Shown here: piece after piece, positions 37,957-47,381 of the stretch | Layout: each line of letters starts with the position of its first letter | How positions within the stretch are numbered: position 1 is the stretch's first letter | Origin: Thioalkalivibrio versutus | Lineage (GTDB): Bacteria > Pseudomonadota > Gammaproteobacteria > Ectothiorhodospirales > Ectothiorhodospiraceae | DNA: 64,000 bases | Assembly (NCBI RefSeq): GCF_001999325.1 | Contig: NZ_MVAR01000005.1 | Coordinates: forward strand, 119,643 to 183,642 | Reading direction: 5' to 3' | The notes under the pieces: generated by a model | What the model was told of the DNA's origin: nothing | The model's database searches: none | Seen by the model: the letters and a program-made list of their open reading frames with translations, nothing else | Translations under genes and position numbers: made by a program

Positions 37957-38670
37957 TCAAAAAAACCACCAAGTGAGCCAGGCCGCCAGCACCCCGAACC
38001 ACAAGCCGATGACTGCCCAGCGGGGCACTGCCCGATTCTCCGTCCCAAGGTCGGCCGGGCCGTCCTCCGCCCCGCTCGGTCCGGAAAGGGCCTGATCCAG
38101 ACGCTGCACCAGCCACTCGCGCACCGCTTCCAGCCGAGCCTTTCTCGCCCCCCCAAGCGCCTCCCGGCGCGCCTTGATCGCCGCTCGATCCCCCTCGAAA
38201 TACATCAGGGCGAGAAACAGTCGCCGGGCGAAACGCTCGCCCCAGGCACCGAACACCTGCCAAGGTCCGCCCAGCACCAAACCGAGACTGCGTACGAGCA
38301 CAGGCCTTGAAAACCGCTCGGTAAGCCAGACCACCAGCAGCAGCACCAGGACCAGGGCGAGGATACGAGTCCCGGCCTCCTGGAGCCCAGCGGCAAGATC
38401 GCCACCCTCCATCGGCCATAGGCCATAGAAGATCAGCAGGGAGAGGTAGAACCACTTCATGCGCAGGATCAAGCGACCGGCACGGCCCCAGGCAAACCCG
38501 CCGGGCCACGCCAGCCCGCCCACGAGCACGGCCATCACCACGAGTACCCGTGGCTCGGCCGATACCAGCGCAGCAGAAGCAGCCAGCACCCCCAGAAACG
38601 CCCACACCGCCCACACCACGCCCGGCGGGTGCGGTACCGATTCTGGCGGCAATTCGGAGGTCTGAACCAA
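37957..38670 (-). CDS. Unknown multi-pass membrane protein between fimV and truA
   Basis: This protein has about 237 residues from a candidate TTG start (GAGGG about 10 bp upstream). It has about five hydrophobic segments: VVWAVWAFLGVLAASAALVS, LVVMAVLVGGLAWPGGF, LILRMKWFYLSLLIFYGLW, ILALVLVLLLVVWL and, at the very end, AVIGLWFGVLAAWLTWWFF. A basic cytoplasmic region (ARRLFLALMYFEGDRAAIKARREALGGARKARLEAV) precedes the last one. The layout faintly recalls the EcfT/CbiQ subunit of energy-coupling transporters, but the Ala-Arg-Gly coupling motifs are not seen. The exact start is uncertain: the first possible TTG (38706) lies in the fimV terminator. It is 11 bp upstream of truA. Confidence 0.6.
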   Translation of the reverse strand: MVQTSELPPESVPHPPGVVWAVWAFLGVLAASAALVSAEPRVLVVMAVLVGGLAWPGGFAWGRAGRLILRMKWFYLSLLIFYGLWPMEGGDLAAGLQEAGTRILALVLVLLLVVWLTERFSRPVLVRSLGLVLGGPWQVFGAWGERFARRLFLALMYFEGDRAAIKARREALGGARKARLEAVREWLVQRLDQALSGPSGAEDGPADLGTENRAVPRWAVIGLWFGVLAAWLTWWFF

Positions 38671-38703
38671 GCGTGAACCGCCCTCGCAGCGATTAATGAA
38701 CCA

Positions 38704-38744
38704 CAAAAAAGGCCCCGCCCGGGGTTTTGCCCCCGGGCGGGGCC
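38704..38744 (-). terminator. Terminator of fimV
   Basis: On the minus strand GGCCCCGCCCGGGG pairs with CCCCGGGCGGGGCC around a short loop, followed by a run of T. It lies about 75 bp after the fimV stop and separates fimV from the membrane protein/truA/trp transcription unit. Confidence 0.9.
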
Positions 38745-38816
38745 GGTCTGCACATTCCGGGGGTCAGCCGAGACCGAACCGGGAACATCCGGTCCGGAAC
38801 TCCGACTTCCCGACGG

Positions 38817-41294
38817 TCACGAGCCCTGAATCTGCTCGCGGATCCCCTCGGCCTCGCGTTTCTGATCATCGGTGCCCGAGGTCAGGACCTCGTCGATCAA
38901 TTCCTGGGCACCTTCCTGATCTCCCATGTCGGCATAGGCCTGGGCCAGACTCAGACGCGTGACGTTCTCGTCCGCGTCCGCTCCTGCGGAACCATCGTCG
39001 GTTTCATCCTGACCGGCAACAGGCGCATCGGAACCACCCGGGCCAAGCAGGTTCTCGTCCAGATCCAGGCCAGCTTCCGGCTCCGCCTGTTCCCCGCCAC
39101 TCGCGGTGGAATCTGTCTCCGGAAGCTCGTTCTCGTCGATGTCGAACGCAAGATTGTTCAAGTCCCCATCAGCATCCGCGCTGGAAACATTACCTTCCGC
39201 GGCGTTCGCCAGATCCGCTTCCAGATTCTCGTCGAGGTCGAACGACAGGCCCTGATCATCCGCAACCGGCTCGCTCCCCAGGCTTTCCGCCGCCTCGTCG
39301 GTCTCGGGAAGCTCCAGACCCGAGAAATCGATCTCATTGCTGTCGGATTCCGTCGCGCGGCTTCCTTCCGCAGAAGGCACATCACCGAGATCGCCGGCCA
39401 TCGCGCCACCAGCTGCAGTGGCGCCAAGACCGGCCCCCTCCCCAATCCGGGATTCCAGATCGGACAGGCGATCACGCGTAGCCGTATCACCCGCATCCAG
39501 CCGACCGCGCAGCGCACCGGCCGCCTGCCTTGCGCTCTCCTCGTCCTCAAGCGCGAGATGTGCCTCGACCAATTTCAGGCGGTACTGCTTGTTATCCGGA
39601 TCGCGCTCGATCGCCGCATTGAGCGTCTCGACCGCCTGATCGTTCATGCCGTACGCCAGGCAGACATCCACCTCTGCCAGTACGTCATCTGTCGCCTCGC
39701 CTCCCTTCTGACTGGTGCTGGCGACCACGACCTCGCCAACCTCTTCCCCCGAATCGGCCGACAGATGGGAAGCGTCTTCCTGTTGCCCATCATCGCGTTC
39801 CGCGCCACCCGCCGCCGCGGCCGTGCCAACCACGGTGGCAGCGGCGGCACGGGTCGTCGAGCGATCTGGCGAACCCATCTCCCCGGTCTCGTAACTGCGG
39901 GCATCGAAGCCGGTCGCCTGCACCTTGCTGTTGTCCGCACGCGGCTTCAGGCCGGAACCGTGATCGTCGACCATCACCTCGCGGCGGCCGCCGCGGGCAA
40001 AAGCCAGCAACACCAGCAGCAGCAGAATGACCAGCGCAATCGCCATCATCAGCAGCAACGGGTCATTCATGATGCGTTCGTGCAGCGGGGCATTGCGTTC
40101 AGCATCCGCACGATCCAGACGGGTGCGCAGCTGTTCGCGCTCGGCGCGCAGCTGGCTCAGCTGTTCCTCGAGCCCAGCCATGTTCTCGCTGGAGATCTCG
40201 GCCAGACGCCCACGCTCGCCAAGCTCCTCGCGCAATTCGGAGAGCTCGTCGCGCATTCCGTCCATTTCGGCGCGCTGGGACAGCAGGGCTTCCTGCAGCA
40301 GCTCCTCGGAACCCCCCTGGGTTGCCCCGGCTTCGGCATCTTCCGGCAGCAGATCGGCGACGATCTCCAGGCGATCCTCGGGCGCCACCGCCTCGGTCGC
40401 GGCCTCGTCGCCCACCGCCGTTTCGTCCTCGGTCACGGCCGAGTCCGATTCGGCCACTGCGGATTCGTCGTCCGCAACCGCCGCGGCAGCGTCCTCCGTA
40501 ACAGCCGATTCTTCGTCCTCGGCGAGCGCCTCGCCCTCGACACCCTCCTCAGCCGCGGCCGGAGCCGGCTCCGGTTCTTCGCGAGCCGCGCGAGTGGATT
40601 CCTGCCAGGAGCGCGTCTGATCGGCAACCTCGGCCCGCGCTTCGGCGGTACTGCGCGCGTCCAACTGTTCGCGGGACGGCGTACGCAATTCCGCGTCCGC
40701 GCGCAGCGAATTGATGTTGTTACCCATGAAGGCCTGCGGATTGGCGTCGAGGAACGCGAGCATGGCCTGCTCGTCGCTGTATCCCGAGACACCGCTGCGG
40801 CGCACGACCGCGTAGAGGGTGTCGCCACTACGCACCCGGATGGTTTCGCCTTCGCGGGTCGCACGCGGCGCTGCGCCGGGGTCCCCGCTCACGGCCGGCG
40901 CAGAAGTTCCGGAAGGCATCGTGCCGGGCGGATCCAGCAACAACGAGACCTCGCGCATGGCGCGCCCGCCATCCCAGCGCGCCTCCAGCAGCATGCCCAC
41001 ATAGGGCTCGCGCACCGGCCGGCGTGTGGTCAGGATGATGCGGTCACCCTCGACCTGGATGTTCAGGTCCCCCGGAACACCGCCACGGTTCAGACCGGCG
41101 CGGCGGTATGCATCCTCGGAAGCCTGGCGAATTCGCAGGGAATCGCCGGCAGCTGCCGCTCCCCGCAAGGGAATCTCCGCCCGCAAGGGCTGATTCAGGA
41201 AGGATTGAAGATTGATTTCGCCGAAGCCCACGGAACTCGAGGACGCCGGGGCCACCAGCAGCAAGAACAAAAACCCAACCAAAAACTTGCGCAC
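38817..41294 (-). CDS. fimV: FimV/HubP-type polar landmark protein
   Basis: This 825-residue protein has a signal peptide (MRKFLVGFLFLLLVAPASS). The FimV N-terminal domain follows (GEINLQSFLNQPLRAEIPL). A LysM-like peptidoglycan-binding region lies near 150-210 (IRVRSGDTLYAVVRRSG). Next are an acidic repetitive linker, a coiled coil near 320-385 (MDGMRDELSELREELGERG) and one membrane helix near 410-430 (LLLMMAIALVILLLLVLLAF). The long acidic cytoplasmic part carries a TPR segment (VDVCLAYGMNDQAVETLNAAI) and the conserved FimV C-terminal domain (LSLAQAYADMGDQEGAQELI). It organises the cell pole, type IV pili and chemotaxis in relatives. The strong acidity fits a halophile. It has its own terminator. 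Confidence 0.93.
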   Translation of the reverse strand: MRKFLVGFLFLLLVAPASSSSVGFGEINLQSFLNQPLRAEIPLRGAAAAGDSLRIRQASEDAYRRAGLNRGGVPGDLNIQVEGDRIILTTRRPVREPYVGMLLEARWDGGRAMREVSLLLDPPGTMPSGTSAPAVSGDPGAAPRATREGETIRVRSGDTLYAVVRRSGVSGYSDEQAMLAFLDANPQAFMGNNINSLRADAELRTPSREQLDARSTAEARAEVADQTRSWQESTRAAREEPEPAPAAAEEGVEGEALAEDEESAVTEDAAAAVADDESAVAESDSAVTEDETAVGDEAATEAVAPEDRLEIVADLLPEDAEAGATQGGSEELLQEALLSQRAEMDGMRDELSELREELGERGRLAEISSENMAGLEEQLSQLRAEREQLRTRLDRADAERNAPLHERIMNDPLLLMMAIALVILLLLVLLAFARGGRREVMVDDHGSGLKPRADNSKVQATGFDARSYETGEMGSPDRSTTRAAAATVVGTAAAAGGAERDDGQQEDASHLSADSGEEVGEVVVASTSQKGGEATDDVLAEVDVCLAYGMNDQAVETLNAAIERDPDNKQYRLKLVEAHLALEDEESARQAAGALRGRLDAGDTATRDRLSDLESRIGEGAGLGATAAGGAMAGDLGDVPSAEGSRATESDSNEIDFSGLELPETDEAAESLGSEPVADDQGLSFDLDENLEADLANAAEGNVSSADADGDLNNLAFDIDENELPETDSTASGGEQAEPEAGLDLDENLLGPGGSDAPVAGQDETDDGSAGADADENVTRLSLAQAYADMGDQEGAQELIDEVLTSGTDDQKREAEGIREQIQGS

Positions 41295-41403
41295 GAATTC
41301 CCCCTGAAAATGCCACGTGGCCGTACTGCCTCGGCCGACACGGCCGATGACCCCCTGGCCACGGATGTACCGGGTAGTGTCCCCGGCGTTTTCCCGGATT
41401 AAA

Positions 41404-42429
41404 TCACAGGTAATCGCGGATCAAAACCTCCGCGATCTGAATCGTGTTCAACGCGGCCCCCTTGCGCACGTTGTCCGAGACCACCCACAGGTTCAGTCCG
41501 CGGGGGTGGGAAATGTCCTCGCGGATGCGGCCGACGAACACCGCATCCTTGCCGGAACCCTCGGTCACCGCAGTCGGATAGCCCCCGTCCTCGTGCTTGT
41601 CCAGCACCGTGATCCCCGGTGCGCCGGAGAGGATTTCGCGCGCCTTCTCCGCACTGATCTTCTCGCGCGTCTCGATATGCAGGGCCTCGGAATGCCCGTA
41701 GAACACCGGAATGCGCACCGCGGTCGGGTTCACCAGGATGGACTCGTCGCCCATGATCTTCCGGGTCTCCCAGACCATCTTCATCTCTTCCTTGGTGTAG
41801 CCATTGTCCTGGAAGACGTCGATGTGCGGCAGGGCATTGAACGCGATCTGCTTGGGATACACGTTGCACTCCACCGGACGGCCATTCAGCAACGCCGCCG
41901 TCTGGTGCGCCAGCTCCTCGATCGCCTCCTTGCCGGTACCGGACACGGCCTGGTAGGTTGCCACGTTAATCCGTTCGATGCCGACCGCATCGTGCAGCGG
42001 CTTCAGCGCCACCAGCATCTGAATGGTGGAGCAATTCGGGTTCGCGATAATCCCGTGTTTCGTGTAATCGCCCACCGCGTCCGGGTTCACCTCCGGAATC
42101 ACGAGCGGGATCTCCGGGTCGTAGCGGAACTGGGAGGTATTGTCGATCACGACGCAGCCGGCCGCCGCCGCCTTGGGCGCATATTCCGCGGACACCGAGG
42201 CGCCCGGCGAGAACAGCCCGATCTGCACCGTGGAAAAATCAAAAGTCGCCAGGTCCTCGACCTCCAACTCGCGCCGGCCGTAGTCCACCGTCTTGCCCAC
42301 CGACCGCGAGCTGGCCAGGGCATGCACGCGCCCGATCGGCAGGTCGCGCTCGGCCAGGATGGACAGCAGGGCCTCGCCAACGGCGCCCGTTGCCCCGACC
42401 ACGGCCACGTCAAATTTGCGGTCACTCAT
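41404..42429 (-). CDS. asd: Aspartate-semialdehyde dehydrogenase
   Basis: This 341-residue enzyme reduces aspartyl phosphate to the semialdehyde on the way to DAP, lysine, threonine and methionine. It starts DVAVVGATGAVGEALLSIL (NADP site), has the catalytic Cys in IIANPNCSTIQMLVAL, and ends VVSDNVRKGAALNTIQIAE. It belongs to the Pseudomonas-type group with a shorter length than E. coli Asd. It follows leuB by about 46 bp and precedes fimV, the conserved leuB-asd-fimV order. Confidence 0.97.
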   Translation of the reverse strand: MSDRKFDVAVVGATGAVGEALLSILAERDLPIGRVHALASSRSVGKTVDYGRRELEVEDLATFDFSTVQIGLFSPGASVSAEYAPKAAAAGCVVIDNTSQFRYDPEIPLVIPEVNPDAVGDYTKHGIIANPNCSTIQMLVALKPLHDAVGIERINVATYQAVSGTGKEAIEELAHQTAALLNGRPVECNVYPKQIAFNALPHIDVFQDNGYTKEEMKMVWETRKIMGDESILVNPTAVRIPVFYGHSEALHIETREKISAEKAREILSGAPGITVLDKHEDGGYPTAVTEGSGKDAVFVGRIREDISHPRGLNLWVVSDNVRKGAALNTIQIAEVLIRDYL

Positions 42430-42475
42430 CGTTAATTCCCGGTTGAACTTTAATCGTTAACGCTTTGATAGATAA

Positions 42476-43549
42476 TTACTCATCCAGGGCCGCGACCAAG
42501 GCGTCGCCCATGCCCTGCGTACCGACCAGCTTCATGCCTTCACCGAAGATGTCTGGGGTACGCAAGGCCTGATCCAGTACCCGACCCACAGCCGCCTCGA
42601 TGCGTTCGGCCAGGTCGTTGCGGTTCAGACTATGACGGAGCAGCATCGCGACCGACAGCACCGTCGCCATCGGGTTGGCCTTGCCCTGCCCCGCAATATC
42701 CGGTGCCGAACCGTGGATCGGCTCGTACAGACCCACGCCCTCGCTGTTCAGCGAGGCGGACGGCAGCATGCCGATGGAGCCGGTCAGCATCGCCGCTGCA
42801 TCGGACAGGATGTCCCCGAACATGTTGCCGGTCACCATCACGTCGAACTGCTTCGGGTCACGCACCAGCTGCATCGCGGCGTTGTCCACATACATGTGAG
42901 ACAGCTCGACCTCGGGGAATTCCTTCCCGACACGCTCGACCACCTCGCGCCACAGCTCGGAGACCTCCAGCACGTTGGCCTTGTCCACCGAGCACAGGCG
43001 CTTGCCCCGCTTCATCGCCGCCTCGAAGCCGACCCGGGCGATCCGCTCAATCTCCGATTCGCTATAGACCAGCGTATTGAAGCCGACCCGCTCGCCATTG
43101 CGTTCCTCGATCCCGCGTGGCTGGCCGAAGTAGATCCCCCCGGTCAGCTCGCGCACGATCAGGATGTCCAGCCCGCTGACCACCTCGGGCTTCAGCGTGG
43201 AGGCCGAGGCCAGCTGCGGATACAGGATCGCCGGGCGCAGGTTCGCGAACAGGCCGAGATCCGAGCGGATGCCAAGCAGCCCACGCTCGGGGCGCAGGTC
43301 GCGCTCCAGCGACTCGTACTGCGGGCCACCCACCGCCCCCAGCAGGATCGCGTCTGCACGACGCGCCGCCTCGCGGGTGGCCTCCGGATAGGGGTGCCCG
43401 GCCGCGTCATGCGCCGCGCCCCCGATCAGGCCCTGCTCGATCTCCAGATCCAGACCGCCGATCTCGCCCACGCGCTCCAGCACCTTCAGCGCCTCGGCCA
43501 CGATCTCGGGCCCAATCCCGTCCCCGGGCAATACCAGAATTCGGCTCAC
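42476..43549 (-). CDS. leuB: 3-isopropylmalate dehydrogenase
   Basis: This 357-residue enzyme oxidises and decarboxylates 3-isopropylmalate. It begins [23 protein letters not shown], with [24 protein letters not shown] and the metal/NAD region [20 protein letters not shown] followed by [19 protein letters not shown]. All substrate residues expected for LeuB are present. It is separated from leuD by 399 bp that carry two repeat elements, an unusually long gap because leuCDB are normally close together. Confidence 0.97.
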   Translation of the reverse strand: MSRILVLPGDGIGPEIVAEALKVLERVGEIGGLDLEIEQGLIGGAAHDAAGHPYPEATREAARRADAILLGAVGGPQYESLERDLRPERGLLGIRSDLGLFANLRPAILYPQLASASTLKPEVVSGLDILIVRELTGGIYFGQPRGIEERNGERVGFNTLVYSESEIERIARVGFEAAMKRGKRLCSVDKANVLEVSELWREVVERVGKEFPEVELSHMYVDNAAMQLVRDPKQFDVMVTGNMFGDILSDAAAMLTGSIGMLPSASLNSEGVGLYEPIHGSAPDIAGQGKANPMATVLSVAMLLRHSLNRNDLAERIEAAVGRVLDQALRTPDIFGEGMKLVGTQGMGDALVAALDE

Positions 43550-43600
43550 AAACCTCTCCCAAGTAACTATTATTCTTTACCTATACATTCCTAGTGGCAA

Positions 43601-43721
43601 CGTCATTGCGAGGAGCCGCAGGCGACGTGGCAACCTCCGGTCGCAACCCCCGACGTTTACCCGAGCCAGCGCCGGGGCTGCCCTGGAAGATCGCCACGTC
43701 GCTGCGCTCCTCGCGATGACG
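43601..43721. repeat. Short interspersed repeat, 121 bp copy
   Basis: The unit begins CGTCATTGCGAGGAGC and ends with the near-perfect inverse GCTCCTCGCGATGACG (one mismatch), so it carries terminal inverted repeats of about 16 bp. Inside are GCAACCTCC-like and GATCGCCACGTCGC segments. It carries no coding frame. It resembles the CGTCATTGCGAGG-type miniature repeats known from many bacterial genomes. It lies 50 bp upstream of the leuB start, within its probable leader. Confidence 0.85.
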
Positions 43722-43736
43722 GTGCTTCCTGCCCCC

Positions 43737-43915
43737 CGTCATTGCGAGGCCCCGCCAGGGGCCGTGGCACAAAAGCGCGAAGCGCGTTGAACGGCCGCAG
43801 GCCGGCCCGAAGGGCGAGCGCAGCGAGTAACCTCCCAAAGCTGCCAGAGCGCCGGTACGGGGATCCGGTGGTTCCGGACGGAGGTTGCTTCGTCGCTTCG
43901 CTCCTCGCAATGACG
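43737..43915 (+). repeat. Interspersed repeat, 179 bp copy beside leuD
   Basis: It starts CGTCATTGCGAGGCCCC and ends GAGGTTGCTTCGTCGCTTCG then CTCCTCGCAATGACG. Its central part is found again in opposite orientation upstream of leuC (46119-46296), at roughly 90% identity by eye. It is 15 bp from the shorter copy and 33 bp from the leuD stop. No coding potential; no obvious target duplication. Confidence 0.88.
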
Positions 43916-43948
43916 GTGCCCGGATCCAGGCCGTGCCAGACGCACCGT

Positions 43949-44596
43949 CTACCGTTGTTGTTCCGCCATCCACGGCCATTCGCGGCGCTGGCGCTCCTCG
44001 AAGGCGCGAATATCGTCCGCAAACTGCAGCGTCAGGGCGATATCGTCCAGCCCGTTCAGCAGGCGATGGCGGCGGTCCTCGTCCAGCGTAAAGTCGAATA
44101 CGTTACCGTCCGGCGCGGTCACGGTCATCTCTTCCAGATTCACCTCGACCTGCGCACCCGGATTCGCCTCCACCTGATCAAACAGGCGCTGCACCTCGTC
44201 CTCGGCCAGCACCACGGGCAGGAGCCCGTTCTTGCAGCTGTTGGAGAAAAAGATGTCCGCGAACGACGGCGCGATCACCGCACGAAAACCGAAATCGGTC
44301 AGCGCCCAGACCGCGTGCTCACGGGAGGAGCCACAGCCAAAGTTCTTGCGCGCCAGCAGGATGGTCGCCTCGTCAAACGGCGCCTGATTCAGCACAAAGT
44401 CCGGGTTCGGCCGGCGCTTCGAGCCGTCCATGCCCGGCTCGCCCGGGTCCAGGTAGCGCCAGTCGTCGAAGGCATTCGGGCCAAAGCCCGTGCGCTTAAC
44501 CGACTTCAGGTACTGCTTGGGGATGATCGCATCGGTATCCACGTTGGAGCGGTCCAGCGGCGCGACGATCCCCTTGTGTACAGTAAAGGCCTGCAT
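43949..44596 (-). CDS. leuD: 3-isopropylmalate dehydratase small subunit
   Basis: This 215-residue protein is the swivel domain of isopropylmalate isomerase. It starts [30 protein letters not shown] and has [18 protein letters not shown] and [17 protein letters not shown], all standard. It pairs with LeuC to move the hydroxyl from C2 to C3 of isopropylmalate. The gene starts 3 bp after the leuC stop. Beyond its stop lie the repeats that separate it from leuB. Confidence 0.97.
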   Translation of the reverse strand: MQAFTVHKGIVAPLDRSNVDTDAIIPKQYLKSVKRTGFGPNAFDDWRYLDPGEPGMDGSKRRPNPDFVLNQAPFDEATILLARKNFGCGSSREHAVWALTDFGFRAVIAPSFADIFFSNSCKNGLLPVVLAEDEVQRLFDQVEANPGAQVEVNLEEMTVTAPDGNVFDFTLDEDRRHRLLNGLDDIALTLQFADDIRAFEERQRREWPWMAEQQR

Positions 44597-44599
44597 CGC

Positions 44600-46012
44600 T
44601 TACGCCTCCTTCAACGCGGACGGTTCAATGAAGTGCCCGGCGACGGCCGCCGCGGCGGCCAGCGACGGGCTGACCAAATGCGTGCGCCCGCCCTGCCCCT
44701 GACGGCCCTCGAAGTTGCGGTTCGAGGTCGAGGCGCAGCGCTCGCCCGGCTCCAGGCGGTCGGCGTTCATCGCCAGGCACATCGAACAGCCCGGCTCGCG
44801 CCACTCGAAGCCGGCATCCAGGAAGATGCGGTCCAGCCCCTCCTGCTCCGCCTGCTGCTTCACCAGCCCGGAGCCCGGCACCACCATCGCCAGCTTGATG
44901 TTGTCGGCCTTCTTGCGGCCCTTCACCACCTCGGCGGCGGCGCGCAGGTCCTCAATCCGGGAATTCGTGCAGGACCCGATGAACACCTTGTCCGGACGGA
45001 TCTCCGTCATCGGGGTATTCGCCTTCAGGTCCATGTACTCCAGCGCCCGCTGCATGCCCTCGGCGCGCACCGGATCGGACTCGGCCGCCGGGTCCGGCAC
45101 CCGCCCGTCGATCGGCGCGACCATCTCCGGCGAGGTGCCCCAGCTGACCTGCGGGGCGATCTCGGCGGCATCCATCTCCACCACCGCGTCGAACTCGGCA
45201 TCCGGGTCGGAGACCAGCGTGCGCCAGTACTCGGCCGCCCGCTCGAACATCTCGCCGGTCGGCGCCTGCGGCTTGCCGCGCACGTATTCGATGGTCTTCT
45301 CGTCCACCGCGACCATGCCCGCACGGGCCCCGGCCTCGATCGACATGTTGCAGACGCTCATACGGCCTTCGATCGACAGGCTGCGGATCGCGGAGCCGGC
45401 AAACTCGATCGCGTAGCCGGTACCGCCAGCGGTGCCGATGCGGCCGATGATGGCCAGCACCACGTCCTTGGCGGTGACGCCCGGGCGCAGCGCGCCTTCC
45501 ACACGGATCTGCATGGCCTTGGTCTTCTTTTGCCACAGGCATTGCGTGGCCAGCACATGCTCCACCTCGGAGGTGCCAATACCAAAGGCCAGCGCGCCCA
45601 GCGCGCCATGCGTGGAGGTATGCGAGTCGCCGCAGACTACGGTCATGCCCGGCAAGGTCGCGCCCTGCTCCGGGCCGATCACGTGCACGATGCCCTGGCG
45701 CACGTCCGCCATCGGGAAGAATTTCAGCCCCAGGCTCGTGACGTTGCTCTCCAGTGTTTCCACCTGGATGCGCGAGACCGGATCCGCAATCCCCTGGTCG
45801 CGGTTCTCCGTGGGCACGTTGTGATCCGGCACCGCCAGCACGGAATCGCCGCGCCATGGCTTGCGCCCGGCCAGCCGCAGCCCCTCGAAGGCCTGCGGAC
45901 TGGTCACCTCGTGCACCAGGTGGCGGTCGATGTAGAGCAGCGTCGAGCCATCCGGCTCCTCGCGCACCCCATGCGCCTCCCACAACTTGTCATACAGGGT
46001 CTTGCCAGCCAT
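44600..46012 (-). CDS. leuC: 3-isopropylmalate dehydratase large subunit
   Basis: This 470-residue aconitase-family enzyme begins [15 protein letters not shown]. The 4Fe-4S ligands are seen in [13 protein letters not shown] and [32 protein letters not shown] and [20 protein letters not shown] are also intact. It is the first gene of the leuCD pair. Its leader of up to 447 bp contains the third repeat element, and it is divergent from a LysR gene that is a plausible regulator. Confidence 0.97.
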   Translation of the reverse strand: MAGKTLYDKLWEAHGVREEPDGSTLLYIDRHLVHEVTSPQAFEGLRLAGRKPWRGDSVLAVPDHNVPTENRDQGIADPVSRIQVETLESNVTSLGLKFFPMADVRQGIVHVIGPEQGATLPGMTVVCGDSHTSTHGALGALAFGIGTSEVEHVLATQCLWQKKTKAMQIRVEGALRPGVTAKDVVLAIIGRIGTAGGTGYAIEFAGSAIRSLSIEGRMSVCNMSIEAGARAGMVAVDEKTIEYVRGKPQAPTGEMFERAAEYWRTLVSDPDAEFDAVVEMDAAEIAPQVSWGTSPEMVAPIDGRVPDPAAESDPVRAEGMQRALEYMDLKANTPMTEIRPDKVFIGSCTNSRIEDLRAAAEVVKGRKKADNIKLAMVVPGSGLVKQQAEQEGLDRIFLDAGFEWREPGCSMCLAMNADRLEPGERCASTSNRNFEGRQGQGGRTHLVSPSLAAAAAVAGHFIEPSALKEA

Positions 46013-46118
46013 TACCTACTCCCGCGGCCGCGCCGCGTTCTATCGTTCTTGCGTCCCACCGCCGACGATCCACCGGCGCTATACAGGCTCGCCCTTGCAC
46101 CGCGTCGCCAACTGGCAC

Positions 46119-46296
46119 CGTCATTGCGAGGAGCGTAGCGACGAAGCAACCTCCGTCCGAAACCACCCGATCCCGGTACTGGCGCTCTGCCAGCTTCAGG
46201 AGGTTACTCGCTGCGCTCGCCCTTCGGGCCGGCCTGCGGCCGTTCAACGCGCTTAGCGCTTTTGTGCCGCGTCGCCTTCGGCTCCTCGCAATGACG
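46119..46296 (-). repeat. Interspersed repeat, 178 bp copy upstream of leuC
   Basis: It starts CGTCATTGCGAGGAGCGTAG and ends GGCTCCTCGCAATGACG, with terminal inverted repeats. Read on the minus strand it matches the copy at 43737-43915 over nearly its full length, including the shared core TTACTCGCTGCGCTCGCCC and GTTCAACGCGCTTAGCGC-like blocks. The two copies therefore form a widely spaced inverted pair around leuC and leuD. Confidence 0.88.
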
Positions 46297-46365
46297 TCGT
46301 TTCATGACGCCCGTTGATCTAGAGTCTGGGCCCGCCCCGGTATTCTTTCAAATCCGATTTCTTAT

Positions 46366-46383
46366 CCGTATCATTCCATACGG
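46366..46383. promoter_or_regulatory. Candidate LysR-type operator
   Basis: CCGTAT and ATACGG are exact inverted arms around CATTCC. The site lies about 80 bp before the LysR start and on the far side of the repeat from leuC. AT-rich sequence on both sides (TTCTTAT, TTATATAGG) could hold -10 elements in either direction. The size and symmetry suit a LysR recognition half, though the T-N11-A form is only approximate. Confidence 0.45.
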
Positions 46384-46459
46384 TTATATAGGTGCCGGGT
46401 CATGCCGAGCCCGACCATCGAACGGACCATTATCTCACGCGGGGACTGGAGAGACACGG

Positions 46460-47341
46460 ATGCGCCCAGAACAACTGAGTGTCGAATCCCTGCAGGCCTT
46501 CGTCGCGGTCGTCGACACCGGCGCCTTCTCCGCCGCGGCCGAACGGCTGCACCTGACGCAGCCCGCCATCAGCAAGCGCATCCAGTCGCTGGAGGCCACG
46601 CTGGAACGTCCGTTATTCGAGCGCCAGGGTCGGCGTGTACGGCCGACCGAGGTCGCCGAACGCCTGCTGCCCGAGGCCCGGGAAATCCTCGCCCGCCTGC
46701 GCGCCATCGAGCAGCAGGTCGCCGACCTCGACCAGGTGGTGCGCGGCCGCATCCGCCTGGCCACCTCGCACCACATCGCCCTGCACCGCCTGCCCACGCC
46801 ACTGTCGGCCCTGCGCGAGCGCTACCCGGAGCTGGAACTGGAACTGGCATTCATGGATTCCGAGGCCGGCATCGAGGCCGTCATGCACGGCGACGCCGAC
46901 CTGGCCCTGGCCACCCTGCCCGAGGATCTGCCGAAGGGCGCCGAGGCGCACACCGTATGGACCGACGAGCTTGTTCCCATGGTCGCCCGCAACCGCGCTG
47001 ACGATACCCCGCTGGATACCCTGCGGCGCCTGCACGACTGGCCAGCCATCCTGCCGCCCGGGGATTCCACCACCCGCCGCCAGATCGACCAGGCCCTGGC
47101 CGCACAGGGCCTGCACCCCACTGCCGCCCAGGAAAGCCCCTACCTGGAAGTCATCCGCATGCTGATCGCGGCCGGCCTCGGCATCGGCTTCCTCCCCCGC
47201 ACCATGGCCACCGACGACCTCGCCGTGCTCGACTGGCCCGGCGGGCCCGTCACCCGCCAGCTCGGCTGGGTCCGCCATGCCGAGCGGTACCGCTCCCGCA
47301 CGCTGGAGGCTGTCATCGAGGCGTTACAGCGGCCGCAGTAA
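46460..47341 (+). CDS. LysR-family transcriptional regulator divergent from leuCD
   Basis: This protein has about 293 residues. The N-terminal winged helix (LQAFVAVVDTGAFSAAAERL, LTQPAISKRIQSLE) has a typical recognition helix. An effector domain follows from about residue 90 (GRIRLATSHHIALHRLPTPL, VIRMLIAAGLGIGFLPRTM). ATG 46460 has GGAG at 46448-46451; the longer frame from 46304 runs through the repeat border. A LysR gene next to leuC is common in Pseudomonas relatives, which suggests control of leucine genes, perhaps with isopropylmalate as signal. That is inference from position. It is convergent with arsJ. Confidence 0.88.
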   Translation: MRPEQLSVESLQAFVAVVDTGAFSAAAERLHLTQPAISKRIQSLEATLERPLFERQGRRVRPTEVAERLLPEAREILARLRAIEQQVADLDQVVRGRIRLATSHHIALHRLPTPLSALRERYPELELELAFMDSEAGIEAVMHGDADLALATLPEDLPKGAEAHTVWTDELVPMVARNRADDTPLDTLRRLHDWPAILPPGDSTTRRQIDQALAAQGLHPTAAQESPYLEVIRMLIAAGLGIGFLPRTMATDDLAVLDWPGGPVTRQLGWVRHAERYRSRTLEAVIEALQRPQ

Positions 47342-47381
47342 CCCGATGCCGCCGCCCCCTTCCAGGCCGGCAGCCGCGCGG

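Noticed and set aside
38727-41402. An 891-codon open frame opposite fimV
   Set aside because: It is antisense to the well-supported fimV, has no domain or ribosome site, and results from high GC with biased codon use.
43742-46138. A 798-codon plus-strand frame across leuD and leuC
   Set aside because: It is the reverse shadow of leuCD, starts and ends in repeats and has no recognisable motif.
43737-46296. leuCD as cargo of a composite transposon
   Set aside because: No transposase or target duplication is seen, and leuC-leuD-leuB order is ancestral; insertion of two separate miniature repeats explains the layout better.
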